From: Hevea brasiliensis
Lineage: Eukaryota > Streptophyta > Magnoliopsida > Malpighiales > Euphorbiaceae
Length of the DNA stretch: 64,000 nt
Direction of reading: 5' to 3'
Assembly (NCBI RefSeq): GCF_030052815.1
Contig: NC_079498.1
Location: 65,396,992-65,460,991, forward strand
Shown here: piece after piece, positions 37,528 through 49,917 of the stretch
How positions within the stretch are numbered: position 1 is the first letter of the stretch
Layout of the letters: each line of letters starts with the position of its first letter
The notes under the pieces: model-generated
What the model was told of the DNA's origin: nothing
What the model saw: only the letters and a program-made list of their open reading frames with translations
Database searches by the model: none
Translations under genes and position numbers: made by a program

Positions 37528-37538
37528 CTCTGATACCA
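37528..37538 (-). other. Primer-binding site of element E
   Basis: TGGTATCAGAG on the minus strand, a few bases inside the 5' LTR end at 37544, with the leader TTTAGTGG. Confidence 0.87.
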
Positions 37539-37543
37539 CTAAA

Positions 37544-40500
37544 TGTGACACCCCATACCCGTGTACAGTATATCCGAGTAAGCAATGTCACACGGTGTAC
37601 TGGCAAACTCTATTTTACCTTAATTAATTTTTATCATGGTTTTGAATATAACTTGTGAAATATTATTTATTTAAGTCATTTATTGAAATTATAATTTATT
37701 TGAGGTTTCGAAAATTTTATAGAAAATCCGGCGGAGTACCGGATAAAAATGGAGAAAACAGTTCTTCGGAACCTGTGAAAAACACTTCCAATATTCATAT
37801 CTCATCACTCTCAAACTCCAATATCAGAATCTCAACATTTTTCAATTTCATTTCTCAATCATTCATCTCGTGTGATATCATGTATAATCACAGATAAACA
37901 TTCTCTTTTCCATTCACAAACACAATTTTCATTATTTACATGAAAATCAAAATACATTACATAAGTTTCATTTACACAAAGGAAAATAAAAATCAATTAC
38001 AAAATACCAAAATGAAGCCTAGTGTCCTACCAATGCACTGTAGGTGGTGAGGTGACACGGACACTATGCAGAGTCAGCAGAGGGACTCACCCATCTGCGG
38101 TCTACTGGGCTCACGATCGGTATCTCGGAACTCACGCGTGGCAAAAGCAACGCGCTAAGCAATGATGCTTAGTGGTGCAATAATAAAATAAAAGAAAATA
38201 GCAGAAAATAAATATGTATTGAATGTACATGTCTTATTTGTTTTGTATTTGTATATCCATTCATTTCATTAACTTTATCCACTTTCATTCATTTGGTTGC
38301 CCAAGTAACCTATACTGGACGACTGGACTGGATAAATGGGTAAACTGGCACTGGGTATCAAGTACCTCGAGCCGTCACACCATCGGTCACATATGTATCT
38401 CCCGGTGTGCAATGTACCTAACAAGCAAGAATAATATTAGGCACGAGGCCAAGTCTCAACACAATATCAAAATGGCTAAAAGCCATAAAATCACAGAATG
38501 GCATAATGCCATGTGCAGTACTGTCAACTGAACCCTATTGGCATGCCAAACTATCCAAACCAATCTTGTTAGGTATACTATGGCATTTAATACTTTAAAA
38601 TTCTTCAATTTGTGAATTTCAAGTTTTAGTGTCACTATTCACTTCATTAGTCAACAAAAATATTGACTTTTGGATAGAAAATAGGTGCATTGGTTTTAAC
38701 ACTCCCAATGTACCACATTTTGCATTTAAAACTTGTTGGAATTAATCACCAAATCCATTTCCAAGCTTAGCACTAAGGGGCAGAATTTTCAGTTTTTGTA
38801 CCATAAGTTTACTGTTCCATTAGGGACTGTTACATTGGAAATTTGAGGAAATGGTAAAAATAAAAGTTGTTCCTTATTTTGTCTAGTTGAATTTATTTTT
38901 TTGAATCACTCCATTTGGAGTTTTGTAGCTCCAGATATGGTCCAAAAACCACAGCTGGCCGGATTTCCAATCTGCAGAATTTACCAAATCTACAGTACAA
39001 TGAACAGTGACTTCCACTGCCTTGTTGAATAGGTTCTGGTCATAATTTGGGGTAGGTTTCTTCATGAAAGTTGTTTTTCTATATCTCATCTTGTTGCTGT
39101 AAAAATTTCAGGTCAAATGGGCCATTCTACAGTGAGTTATGGCCAAATGATCATTCTGCAGAATTTGCTTGCAGGGTATCCGGATTGGGGCAAACTTTTG
39201 GTCCACTTGCTTTGGTCTTTTGGGCATGGTTTCTTCAGAAAAATTGTGCCATTATAAGTCTAGTTTCATGTCCAATTGGCCAAACACCAATTGAACCTAC
39301 ACAGCCAAAGATATGGCAGTCCAAATAGGCTGGACTCACAGCCTCCTCACTTGTCACTAGGCAAACCTACCCATTTCGATTTGCCATGCTATAGCTCCCT
39401 CCAAATTATGGTCAACTTACCCCAAATGGTCACTAATTGACCATTAGAATGTACTTTAACAACTTCATAAGCCAAGTCCAATTTTCACTCCCAAACCCCA
39501 GCTCAAATTCAAGGTTTACACCAATTACCCTAGTTAGCACACCAATTCATTATACATGTGTATATATACCTTAAACATCATCTTTAGTCCACTCTAAGTC
39601 CATCAAAACAATCACTCTTATCCCTTCCTTAGGGCTGCCGAAATTTAAGGACTACATATACATAAATTTCATTCATTTAATTCACAATTCCTTACTTATT
39701 TTAAGTCCTTAATATGGAATAAAAGAAGTATAAATATAAATAGGCACTAACCTCTTGTAGGGTAGAATTTTCCAAGTTTAATCTTCACTTTCTTTCCTTT
39801 TCTAGGCTTCCAAACACTTCCCAAGAGGTATAGACAAGTTTTTAGTGAATAGAGTAGGAAGATTTATGGTGAAAAGAAGAGAGAAATGGAGCTTGCTTGA
39901 GGTTTTAATGGAGGTTGGGTCTAGGGCATGAATTTCGGCTGCATTTGGGGAAGAAGAAGGCAGCTGTATTTTTTTAATTCCTTAGGTCACATTTGTCTCT
40001 TTTTATTAGTTAATTAGTTGGTTGTTTAATTGTGATTGGAGGGAACTTCAAATGACATCATAATGATGTCATAAATGAGCCCTTTTTCTCATTTTCCATT
40101 CTTTTCTTCTCTACTTATTTTCAATTTAATTTTTAGCAATATTTATTCATATTTTATGTCATAATAATTATTTACTCAACTGGACAAGTCGGCCAAAAAT
40201 CGTCTCTGAAGGCGAAATGACCAAAATGCCCTCCGTTCGGCCTAACGGGTCAAAATTGTCTGTACCGATTGAAAAATTTTTCTAAATATTTTCTTGGCAT
40301 TCTAATGCCATAGGAACCTCAATGACCCTTCTCTGAAGTCCCAAAAATTATTTTATGAATTTTTCCCCGGTTCTAGAGCTCCTAGTTGTGAGAACCGCAA
40401 CTTCCCTCTGGTTTACCCATCGCTTGGGCACCGGCTCATTTAACTTGGTTGTATTTTATTTCTAAAATTTTTCCTAAATTTTTCTTATTGATATTTGAGT

Positions 40501-40614
40501 TAATTATGGTTCCTCACTTTAGTTTAAATATTTTTCCGGACGTTCTAACTATCCGGACCGACACTGGTCACCGGAACAGTAGAATGTATGGAGTTGCTAT
40601 CGGGGGGTGTTACA
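37544..40614 (-). repeat. 5' LTR of element E
   Basis: 3071 bp, partner of 29696-32778. Differences include a short deletion near 39150 relative to the left copy and a few substitutions. Donor-like site AG/GTTAGTG on the minus strand at about 39745-39753. Confidence 0.92.
38155..38172 (-). other. Conserved LTR hairpin (E 5' LTR)
   Basis: Stem CTAAGCA/TGCTTAG with loop ATGA on the plus strand, same as the E 3' LTR. Confidence 0.7.
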
Positions 40615-41412
40615 CAGATGCCTATGTGGACCAGAAGCTACAGGAGTTCTTAAGCCTGAAGCAAAGGAACAAAACAGTGGCAGAATATGAAAGAAACTTC
40701 TATCGATTAAGTCATTATGTAGGAAGCCTGCTTACCACTCCTAGAGATAGATGTAAACGTTTTGAGACCGGGTTAAGGCCTAGTCTAAGAACGCAAGTTG
40801 TTGGGTTTCGACACCAGAATTTCTCAGAGCTAATATCGCAAGCCCTGGAACTGGAAAGAATTGAGAATGAAGAAACAGTTAAAAAAGGTACAAAAGAAAA
40901 ACAGAAAATTAGAAAGACTACTAATCAAGTTCCTGATAGTGGGTCAGGAAAAAGGAAGCACATTGAAGGGTCTAGCTCACGCGAATCAGGTAGAGATAGA
41001 TTTTATGGACAGAAAACACCTCGATCGGATCAGCAAACTCAGCAGAAACCCAGAAATGCACTGTCAGATCGACTTTGTGAAACTTGTGGTAAACCACATA
41101 GTGGGGTATGTTATAGAGCCATAGGGGCATGTTTTAATTGTGGAGAGACTGATCATTTTGCTAAGGATTGTATAAATCCATGCCGTTCTGGATCATTTAC
41201 TACACCAGGGGGATCAGCCCAAGTTTCTACCCTAAAGAGTTCACATCAGTTAGTAGAGGCAGAGGTAGAGGTAGGGGTAATACACCTAGAAGTCAGAGTA
41301 CTGTGAATCAACCAGAACAGGGTGATGCTTCAGCTAGAATATACATTGTACAGCAGAGGGAAGAGGCTGAAACTTCTGACATTTTTGCTGGTACTTTTTC
41401 AATTTTTAACTA

Positions 41413-41413
<1 letters not shown>
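40615..41413 (+). pseudogene. gag: gag of B, second copy, 3' part (zinc knuckles intact)
   Basis: Continues 29195-29695 after removal of E. It is open from 40617 through the capsid C-terminus (TTPRDRCKRFETGLRP), a Lys-rich stretch and two zinc knuckles, CETCGKPHSGVC and CFNCGETDHFAKDC (about 41080-41170). A one-base loss near 41245, where the first copy has CACCATCAG, shifts to the frame that holds the Arg/Gly repeat and ends at TAA 41411-41413. The same stop ends the first copy, so Gag-only coding was ancestral. The reading frame that seems to start at 40449 in the E LTR is an accident of the insertion. Confidence 0.8.

Positions 41414-41483
<70 letters not shown>
41414..41483. repeat. (AT)n microsatellite in B
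   Basis: About 70 bases of nearly pure AT/TA directly after the gag stop. The first copy has only a short TATATATATG there (24347-24357), so this one expanded after the tandem formed. Confidence 0.9.
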
Positions 41484-41488
<5 letters not shown>

Positions 41489-42450
41489 TTGATCCGGGAT
41501 CTACATACTTTTACGTTAGTACCAACATTATTTGCCTTCCTGCTGTCCCTCGTATCAATAAATAAATAAATAAATTTTGATATGTTAGTAACTAGTCCTT
41601 TAGGATCAAAACAATGATAATAAGTATGATTGACATTAATTTAAAAAAAAAAATTTATCAGTTACCTAAAAGTAAGTTGCAGTAATGGAATTGCTCTAGA
41701 TGAGGGCAAAGATGTTACAGTTAGTAATTGTCAATGGATATTGTAATCAGAATAAGTTTCGGATATTAGTGAATTCAAGAAGGATAAAATATAAGAAAGT
41801 TTGATCTATTGGAATGTATCGTAGTAACTATGCAATGTTCTTGATGTTTGTACTGTAAGCTGCAGATTACAGTACTGACTTGAGATTATTGTGTAGAGCT
41901 ACGTACTACTCGATAGTACACCAAGATGAGAATAGTTTCCAACTGCATCTGTTTTGGCATAGTTATGCCTGGACAGAATTTTATTGTTGGAAATAAGTTT
42001 GAAAATCCTACGTAGGGATTTAAAACTCAAAAGTTAGAATATCGAAAGGATATAGTTTAGTACAAAAGGAAGTAAGTTATAGAATATTAATAGATAAAAA
42101 GAGTTGTGGAAGTAAAAATTTGAACAGTTGGTTTAGATATAACAAAAAAATGTTACAAATGTGAGCAAGATTGTTGACTAGAATGGTCAGAGGACCAAAG
42201 ACTAGATAAATAATTCTAGCATGACCTCAAGGGTCATTCAATAAGGAAACATGAACCGAAATATTAGACAGAACAATAGTAAGAGAAGATTGGTGTTATA
42301 CAAACAAATTAAATGTTGTATTAGATTGTTAAAAGTCTTATACAAATTCAAAGGAAAGAAGATTATATAATCATATAGAAAGGAGAAAATAAACGTATGA
42401 CTATTGTAAGACGGCTATTGGGCAAAATTTCGCGAATGAAATTTATTTTA
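41484..42450 (+). other. Non-coding 3' internal region of B, second copy
   Basis: Starts with the protease trace FDPGSTYFYV near 41490, whose DPGST matches the protease active site of E, then (AAAT) repeats near 41563 and AT-rich DNA matching 24430-25330. There is no long open frame and no RT or integrase motif. Confidence 0.7.
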
Positions 42451-42473
42451 AGGGGGGGGGGGGGGGGGGAGGA
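42451..42473 (+). other. Polypurine tract before B LTR 3, expanded G run
   Basis: 18 G residues (42452-42469) followed by AGGA, against six G in the tract before LTR 2. Confidence 0.85.
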
Positions 42474-42474
42474 T

Positions 42475-45400
42475 TGTAACACCCCTATGTTCAGTAGTGC
42501 GTTCTACTGTTCTAGTGACCAGTGTCTATCCAGACAACTAGGATGCCTGGAACTACACTTAGATGCTAGTGAGGAAACATAAAATAATGAAATACAAGAA
42601 AGAAAAATACAAGAAAAACAAAGGAAAACTAATAGCAATGAAATGTAACCAAGTTAAACGAGCCAGCACCGCAGCAATGGGTGACCGCACGGGGAAGTTA
42701 CATCGCAGGTAATAGCGGACCCCAGGACTGCAAGGAACCCTCGGAATTTAGTTTCGAGACATAATTAAAGACTTATTGAAGTATAAGTGACATTAGAAAT
42801 ACCAAAGAAAAATTAATTAATTATTATAAAGAAAAACGAGAAATCGAGAAAATGACAAAAATCGGTGTTACCGAAAAATCGAGAATACAACCCGAAGAGG
42901 GGCATTTTGGTCATTTGACACCTAGAGTTGACTTTTGACCTCATTGTCCATTAAAAATAAGTGGTATTACACTTTGAAAATGTCATAAAAAATAAAAATG
43001 AGATACATTATATAAATAGTAGAAGAAATGAGGCAAATGTGCAAATTATGAAACTTTAAGTAATTAAATCATTAATTTATGGTTAGTTCTCCATTAACTC
43101 ATATTTGGGACACATATATAAGCCAATTTGGGATAGAAATATTCATCTTCAACCTTGGAAACAAACTAGCCGAGAGAAACACCATGGAAATCCTCCATGG
43201 CCAAACCTCACTCCACCACCATGCATTCATGATTCATGCCTCCTTTCCACTTGGTTTCTTCATTAAAGCTTGCACACACACCTTGGGCAGCATGTTAGAA
43301 GCAAAAAGAAGAGGATTTGATGAAGTATTGGTGAAGCTCAAAAAAGATTAGTGCTAGTTTTTCATTCCTTGCTTCATTAAAGTTTGTTTTAAGGTTGAGA
43401 TGATTTGAATGGTAAAGAAATTTGAAGGTTTTAATGAGTTATTGATGTATACAATTTTTGGCAGCCATGGGAGCTCATGTTCTTTGAGTTTTTCTTACAT
43501 TAAATTGATAGGAATTAGTGTTGATGGAGTTAAATTGAAGAGCTAGCCAATTAATTCCCATGTATGTGTAAGTAAGTATTGAATTTAGGGGTTTTGGAAT
43601 GAAATTTGGAGACTTTAGCAAACTGCCATTTTTGGCAACCTTGAAGTGCATGAATTGATGCTTGATATCATGAATAAAATTGATGAATTATGGTAATTAT
43701 GGTTTAAGGGCAGTATATGTGAAGTAGTGGTGGAATTGTATGTAGTAAAAATTAAGTGAATACATATATATATTGTGTTGAATTTAATTTTGAGAATTAG
43801 GGTAGTAATATGTGTATTGAGCACTTGAGTGTTCTACCCAAAATGCTTGTTGGAATTGTGTACAATATATATAGAAGTGCCATGATTAAATGTTGAAGCA
43901 TTAGGAGGAGGAGGACTGTCAAAATTGGAAGTGTGATGTTCAAATGCAGGTTGTGTATGTTGGCAGCACCTAAATTAGGTCATAAGTGGAAAACTGTGAA
44001 CCTAATTGGTATGAGGCCAATGGGGGAGAGGGGGGGGGGGGTGAAACTAGACACCAAATAGGCCAACTTTCATGCAGAAATGTTGTCAAAATTCTGCCTA
44101 GAAACTGACCTTAAAAATGACCAAATCCGGAATAGCAGCCTTGCAAACCTAGATTTTTGGCCATATGAACAGTAATCATTAGGATGACTATAACTCACTC
44201 AAAACAGGTCCAAATGACCTGAAATTTTTACTATGAATAGATTAGACATAGAGCTACAATGAAGACACCAAAACTCAGAAATGACCATAAGCAAGTCAAA
44301 TAGCTTGCACAAGTTCAGGTACCAAAACTGCCAGAACTAAAAGTGATCTAAAATTGACCAAATTTTGCACTAAAGGTGCAATCTGTCCAGCTTTAGTAAA
44401 TTGACCATATCTTGGTCTATACAGCTCAGAATGACCTAAAATTTTACCCTGAGTGCAATAAAACATAGAGCTACAATTTTGCCTCTTTGACCAGAACCTA
44501 AAAACCAAGAGAAATAGGACTTTAAGCTAGACCAATCTAGCACACAAAAATTAAGAACATGACATTTACATACAATGATGCTTGAAATAATTTGGCAATG
44601 AATGCCAACTTGTAGAAATGGTAAATTGCACTATATTGGTAGCATATTGAAATGCAAAATGTGACATATTGGTAACATTAAAATTTATTTACCTAGTGTG
44701 TATTAATGGTCAACATTATGGGTTGACTAATGAAATGAATCGATTAACTGAGTACTGAAACACTTTAAATTGTGTGTTTCAGTTGAAAAGGATATTGAAA
44801 AACATAAGGAACATTGAGTCAAGGCCTAGAGGCGACTCAAACTAGGTCTGTGCGCAATACTTTTTATATTCACTGCTTTTACTAGAAAATTTATTTGGAG
44901 AAATGAGTTATGAATAATTTTTTATTGTTTTGGCTTTGGGAATTTTATTTGGAAATTATTCTGTTGCCTACTTTGCAAATCAAAATTTTGAGTTAAAATG
45001 TGATTTATGGTTTGTATGAAATATTTAAATATTATGATTTGGAATTGTTTTAATTCACACTTGGCATGGCAATATTACTATGTTCCTCCTCCATTTATGG
45101 GGTGAGTATAACTGTATTCTCCCTCTTTGACTTGTCAGTCTGAGGTAAGTATGGATGAGTTCTCATTAGCTAGCTAGCCACCTCTCTCACTGATTTCGAT
45201 TAGTGGAGTGAGTATGTCTTGTCGTGGTGTACAACACGGCATGTTCGAAAAAATTTGTGTCATGACCTAAGTTGTGTTATTGATTGGCAACACTGTGTTA
45301 TTCAATTGTTTGATCAAATTTGTGTTATATGAGCTTTGAAAAATTGTGAATTGTTTGAATTATAAATTGTTAATAAAAGTTTTACATACTGCATTTTAAA

Positions 45401-46094
45401 TTGTTATTGTGCACCACTAAGAAAATTTTACTCAGCGATAGCTTTTTCATTGCTATCGCAGGTAAACAGACAGACAGAGCAGCAGAGTAGGTTGCTTGTG
45501 CTACACTTTGGGATTTTACCGGGTATATTGAGTATACCACCTTTTTGTAATTCTTATTGTAATGTATGTGTACTATATGTATATATTGTACTTGGTCTTG
45601 AGTAGTTGTAAAATAAAGTTGTAAATTATTTTGGCTTGTCAAAATGTTGCATTACAATTCTTTTATTTCAGCTTTTGAAATACTAATTTATTTTGCACTT
45701 TATCTTTGGAATTACTGAAAATGATATTGAATTGAGTTTGAACTGTGTTGAGGACACTAATTTGAATTGAGATGTATTGGAGTTTGGGATTGAACAAATA
45801 TATTAGAAGTATTTTTTTTACAGGTTTTTGAAGAACTGTTTTATTCAAAATACAGATGGCACTTTGTTGAAATTTATACAGAAATTACTGATACTTCAGA
45901 TTTGTTAATTAGTTTCATTTCAGTTAAAATTTTTTTTAACACCTGTCAAAAGTGCTCACCACTGTAAAAAGAAATAAGAAAAGGTTTAAAATCCCTTGTA
46001 GTGTATTTAATGGATTATCAGTAGACGAAGTTTGGTAATTCATTAGGTATACTACGGGATCATGTTATGCCTTACGTAGAGATAAGATGTGACA
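42475..46094 (+). repeat. LTR 3 of array B
   Basis: 3620 bp, TGTAACACC to TGTGACA, touching TSD GATCT at 46095-46099. TATA-like site at 43009-43017. The donor-like site is changed to GATTAGTG near 43346. There is a poly-G run at 44031-44041. The hairpin left arm is mutated at 45417. Confidence 0.88.
45417..45435 (+). other. Conserved LTR hairpin, degraded (B LTR 3)
   Basis: CTAAGAAAATTTTACTCAG: the right arm is unchanged but two changes in the left arm break pairing. Confidence 0.5.
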
Positions 46095-46099
46095 GATCT

Positions 46100-47445
46100 A
46101 TATCTTCTTAGCATCGAAACATGAAACACATTGTGAATCTTGTCTAGCTCTGGTGGTAATGCAAGCCTATAAGCTATCGGACCCACGCATTCAAGGATCT
46201 CGTATGAACCGATAAACCTTGGGCTCAACTTATTCTTCTTCTCAAATTTGAGGGCTTTCTTCCATAGTGGTACCTTCAGGAAGACTTTAACGCCAACCTC
46301 GCACTCAATATCTTTCTTCTTCAAATCTACATAAGACTTTTATCTATCCGAGGTGACTTTCAAACTATCCTTGATGAGCTTTACTTTCTCCTTAGTTTCT
46401 CTCACCAAGTTCGGGCCTATCAGTTTATCTTCACCAATTTTAGTCCAACATAGAAACGTTCTACATTTTCTTCCATACAGAGCCTCATATGGTGCCATCT
46501 TTATACTTGATTGATAACTATTATTATAGGAAAATTCCATCAATGGAAGATATTAGTCCCAACTCCCTTAAAATCAATGATGCAAACTTCTAAGCATATT
46601 TTCAAGTATCTGAATTACTCTTTCTGACTGACCATCCATTTGAGGATAAAAAGCAGTGTTGAAATGCAACTGAGTACCTAAAGCTTCCTACAACTTCTTT
46701 TAGAACTGTGATGTAAACCTCAGATCTCTATCAGAAATGATCGATGCAGGCACTCCATGTAATCAAACTATCTCATTAATGTAGAATTCAGCTAATCTCT
46801 CTAATGAGTAGTTGGTCTTAACAGGTAGAAAACAGGTAGATTTAGTCAATCTATCAACAATCACCCACACAGCATCATGCTTCTTTTGTGTAAGAGGGAG
46901 ACCCATAATAAAATCCATGGTGATGCGATCCCATTTCCACTTTGGTATCGATATTGGTTGTAGCAATCCTGATGGGACTTGATGCTCTGCCTTTACTTTC
47001 CCGCATATCATGCATGTGGCCATATAATCTGCAATATCCTTCTTCATACTGGGCCACTAATATTGAGTTTTCAAATCCTGATACATTTTTATGCTTCCTA
47101 GATGCATGGCAAAGAAACTACTGTGTACTTCTTTAAGAATGCTCTTCTTAATTTCCTCATCATCAAGTACACATATTCTTCCTTTATAATATAAATACCC
47201 TTCTCCCTTGATCTCATATTCATTCTCTTTCCCCTCTTGTATTTGCCTTACAATGGTTGTTAGCTTCTCATCTTATTTTTGGGCCTCTTGCACTTGCTGT
47301 AGCAAACTTGGCTTCACTTGCAACTCGGCTATAATAGCTCCATCTTGTGCTAAAGTCAGAGCATTCAAAGATCTCAAAGCTGCTATGGACTTCCTGCTTA
47401 AAGCATCTGCTACTACATTTCCCTTTCTAGGGGGTAATAATTAAT
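46100..47445 (-). pseudogene. pol: Integrase of element C (decayed)
   Basis: Minus-strand pieces give the zinc domain (KKDIADYMATCMICGKVK; second knuckle Cys partly kept), the DDE core ([19 protein letters not shown] near 46900), and the C-terminal GPIAYRLALPPELDKIHN and FHVSMLRRY motifs ending at RRYRS, where array B inserted. Several stops and frameshifts lie between them (for example near 46340, 46545-46760 and 47058). The gene continues at 15825. Confidence 0.8.
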
Positions 47446-48760
47446 AATAAAATCATAGTCTTTTAGGAACTCTATCCATCTCCTCTGTCTCAAATTGAGT
47501 TCCTTCTAAGTTGGCAAATGTTTGAGACTCTTGTGATCTGTGCATATATAACACTTCTCACCATACAAGTAATGCCTCTATATCATTAATGCAAACACAA
47601 TCACTGCCAGTTCTAAATCATGTGTGGGGTAGTTCTTTTCATGTGTGTTAAGCCTAGAAGGATAAACAACTACCTTCCCTTCCTGTATCAGTACATGCCC
47701 TAATCCATTATGAGAGGCATCACTATAAATCACAAAGTCTCTCCCTAACAATGGTTGGGTAAGGATAGGTGCCTTTGTAAGCATCGCTTTCAGCTTTTTA
47801 AAGCTTGCTTGATATTTATCATCCCACTCAAATTTAACATTCTTGTGCAATTGTTTAGTCAATGGCGATGCTATAAGAGAGAATCCCTTTATAAATCTCC
47901 TGTAATATTCAGCCAACCCTAAGAAACTTCTAATTTTTGTCACATTCTTTGGTGGTTTCCAATCCACAATAGCTTGTATGTTTTTGGGATCCACTCCAAT
48001 CCCATCAACTGACACAATATGGCCCAGAAAGTAAATCTCGTGCAGCCAAAATTGACATTTAGACAACTGAGCATATAGCTGCTTCTCCCTCAAAGTCTCC
48101 AATATAATCTTTAATTGCTCTTTATGCTTTTCTCGGTCTCTAGAATATACCAGTATTTTGTTAATAAAGACCACCACGAATGGATCTAAATAAGGATGGA
48201 AGATACAGTTCATCAGGTCCAAGAATATTGCCGGTGCATTAATTAGCCCAAATGGCATAATCAAAAACTCATAATGATTATATCAGGTTCTGAATGCAGT
48301 TTTAGGCACATCAAACTCCTTTACCCTCAGTTGATGATATCCCGATCTAAGGTCTATCTTAGAGAAAACACCAGCTCCCTTTAGTTTAAACAAGTCATTA
48401 ATGGGTAAAGGATATCTATTCTTCACAGTCACCTTGTTCAACTATCTGTAATCCACACACAGTCTAAATGTCCCATCCTTTTTCTTTGCAAATAATAATG
48501 GTGCTCCCATGGTGGCACTCTAGGGCATACAAACCCTTTATCTAACAACTGCATTTGGATTTTTAACTCCTTCAATTCTGTGGGTGCCATTCTATAAGGA
48601 GCAATAGACATTGGTGCTGTACCAGATATAACCTCTATAGCTAATTCCACTTTCCCTCTCTGGTGGCAAACCAGGCAACTATTCAGGGAAGACATCTAGA
48701 AAATCACATGCAATGGGTATGTCATGAAGGTCAGGCCTAGCCTTCCTTATCAATCACATG
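47446..48760 (-). pseudogene. pol: Reverse transcriptase and RNase H of element C (catalytic Asp pair lost)
   Basis: RT motifs are present ([13 protein letters not shown] near 48590; MPFGLINAP near 48250; [17 protein letters not shown] near 47910), as is RNase H ([15 protein letters not shown] near 47730). The catalytic motif reads FINK at 48168-48157 where E and A have FIDD, so both Asp residues are gone by G-to-A type changes plus one more. Breaks lie near 48300, 48440 and 48500. Confidence 0.82.
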
Positions 48761-48829
48761 TGCCAAGTAGGCTTCACAACCCTTCCTTATCAATCTTCTT
48801 GTAGTGGTGACTGATATGACATTAGACAA

Positions 48830-49312
48830 ATAATCCATCCCTTCTCCCACAATAGCGATCTCCTCATTATCAGGAGTCTTCAATGTAATTCTCTTCAAAC
48901 GGCAATCCACCATAACTTGGTGTCATGATAACCAGTCCATCCCTAAAATTACATCAAACTCATAAAAAGGCAACTTAATAAGGTCTGCCATAAACTCATA
49001 TACTCCTGAATCCTTAAGGGACAATCCCTATAAACCTTGTTCACCATTACACTATGGCCTAAAGGATTAGTAACTAAAATATCCTATTTAATGGTTTCAA
49101 CTGTTAAACCTTTCTCTATTGGGATAGCAGTACACATGTAAGAATGAAATGACCCTGGGTCTATCAATGCATGCACTACTGAGTCAAAGAGAGAAAATGT
49201 ACCAACTATGACATCAAGTGCATCCTGCTCCTCTCTGGCCCGAATGACATATGTATGTGCTGGCACTCGTATATTTGGCCTCTCCACTGTCTCAATGTAG
49301 GCCTCACAGTGC
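48830..49312 (-). pseudogene. pol: Protease region of element C
   Basis: The minus frame from 49287 reads HTYVIRAREEQDALDVIVGTF and then the active site ALIDPGSFHSYMC near 49160. DPGS and the catalytic Asp are kept. The frame stops near 49084. Later the DVILGMDWL-like block is recognisable near 48930-48980, with frameshifts. Solo LTR F separates this from gag at CCCCT (49313-49317). Confidence 0.75.
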
Positions 49313-49917
49313 CCCCTTATAACACCCTCCCTGTAGCAACTCCGTACATTCTACTATTTCGGTGACCAGTGTGTGTCTAGACAGCTAGAACGTCTGGAAA
49401 AATATTTAAACTAAAGTGAGGAACCATAATTAACTCAAATATTAATAAGAAAAATTTAGAAAAAGTTTTAGAAATAAAATACAATTAAGTTAAATGAGCT
49501 GGTGGCCTAGCGATGGATAACCTAGTGGAAAGTTGCGGTTCTCGCAACTAGGAGCCCTAGACCCGAGGGAAAATTCATAAAATAATTTTTGGGACTCCAG
49601 AGAAGGATCATTGAGGTTCCTATGGCATTAGAATGCCAAGAAAATGCTTAGAAAAATTTTTCAATTGGTACAGATGATTTTGGCTCAATAAGCCAAATGG
49701 AGGGCATTTTGGTCATTTCGTCTTCAGAGATGATTTTTGGCCTACTTGTCCAGTTAAGTAAATAATTATTATGACATAAAATATGAATAAATATTACTAC
49801 AAATTAAATTGAAATTGAGTAGAAAAGAAAAAAAAAGAAAATGAATTAAATAAGAAATTATGACATCACATGATGTCATTAGTGTGCCTCCACCCAATCA
49901 CATGGTGACACATGGCT

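Larger units (their letters stand above)
29696..40614 (-). mobile_element. Element E: full-length Tekay-clade retrotransposon, minus strand, the best preserved of its kind here
   Basis: 10,919 bp between TSDs CAGAT (29691-29695 and 40615-40619), inside B gag. LTRs 29696-32778 and 37544-40614 are nearly identical by eye, with a few substitutions and short indels. On the minus strand the order is 5' LTR, primer site, gag, protease, reverse transcriptase, RNase H, integrase, chromodomain, purine tract, 3' LTR. Frames are open for long stretches but broken by about three stops in gag and several one- or few-base indels. It is among the most recent insertions in the nest. Confidence 0.92.
15826..46094 (+). 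mobile_element. Array B: tandem LTR-gag-LTR-gag-LTR of a gag-only (TR-GAG-like) LTR retrotransposon
   Basis: One TSD pair, GATCT (15821-15825 and 46095-46099), flanks three like-oriented LTRs of about 3.6 kb (15826-22873 with insert D; 25343-29005; 42475-46094) and two internal regions of about 2.5 kb (22874-25342; 29006-42474 with insert E). There are no target duplications at the middle LTR. Each internal region has a tRNA-Met primer site, a gag with two zinc knuckles ending at a stop shared by both copies, a protease trace, about 1 kb of non-coding DNA and a G-rich purine tract. No reverse transcriptase, RNase H or integrase is present in either copy, so movement needed enzymes from another element. 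Unequal LTR recombination is the likely cause of the tandem form. Confidence 0.85.

Noticed and set aside
40449..41306. 285-codon open frame that looks like a gene with a novel N-terminus
   Set aside because: It is an accidental fusion: the first part is the end of the E LTR, the rest is B gag after the TSD CAGAT at 40615.
41414..41483. AT run as an origin or regulatory element
   Set aside because: It is a simple microsatellite expansion absent from the sister copy.
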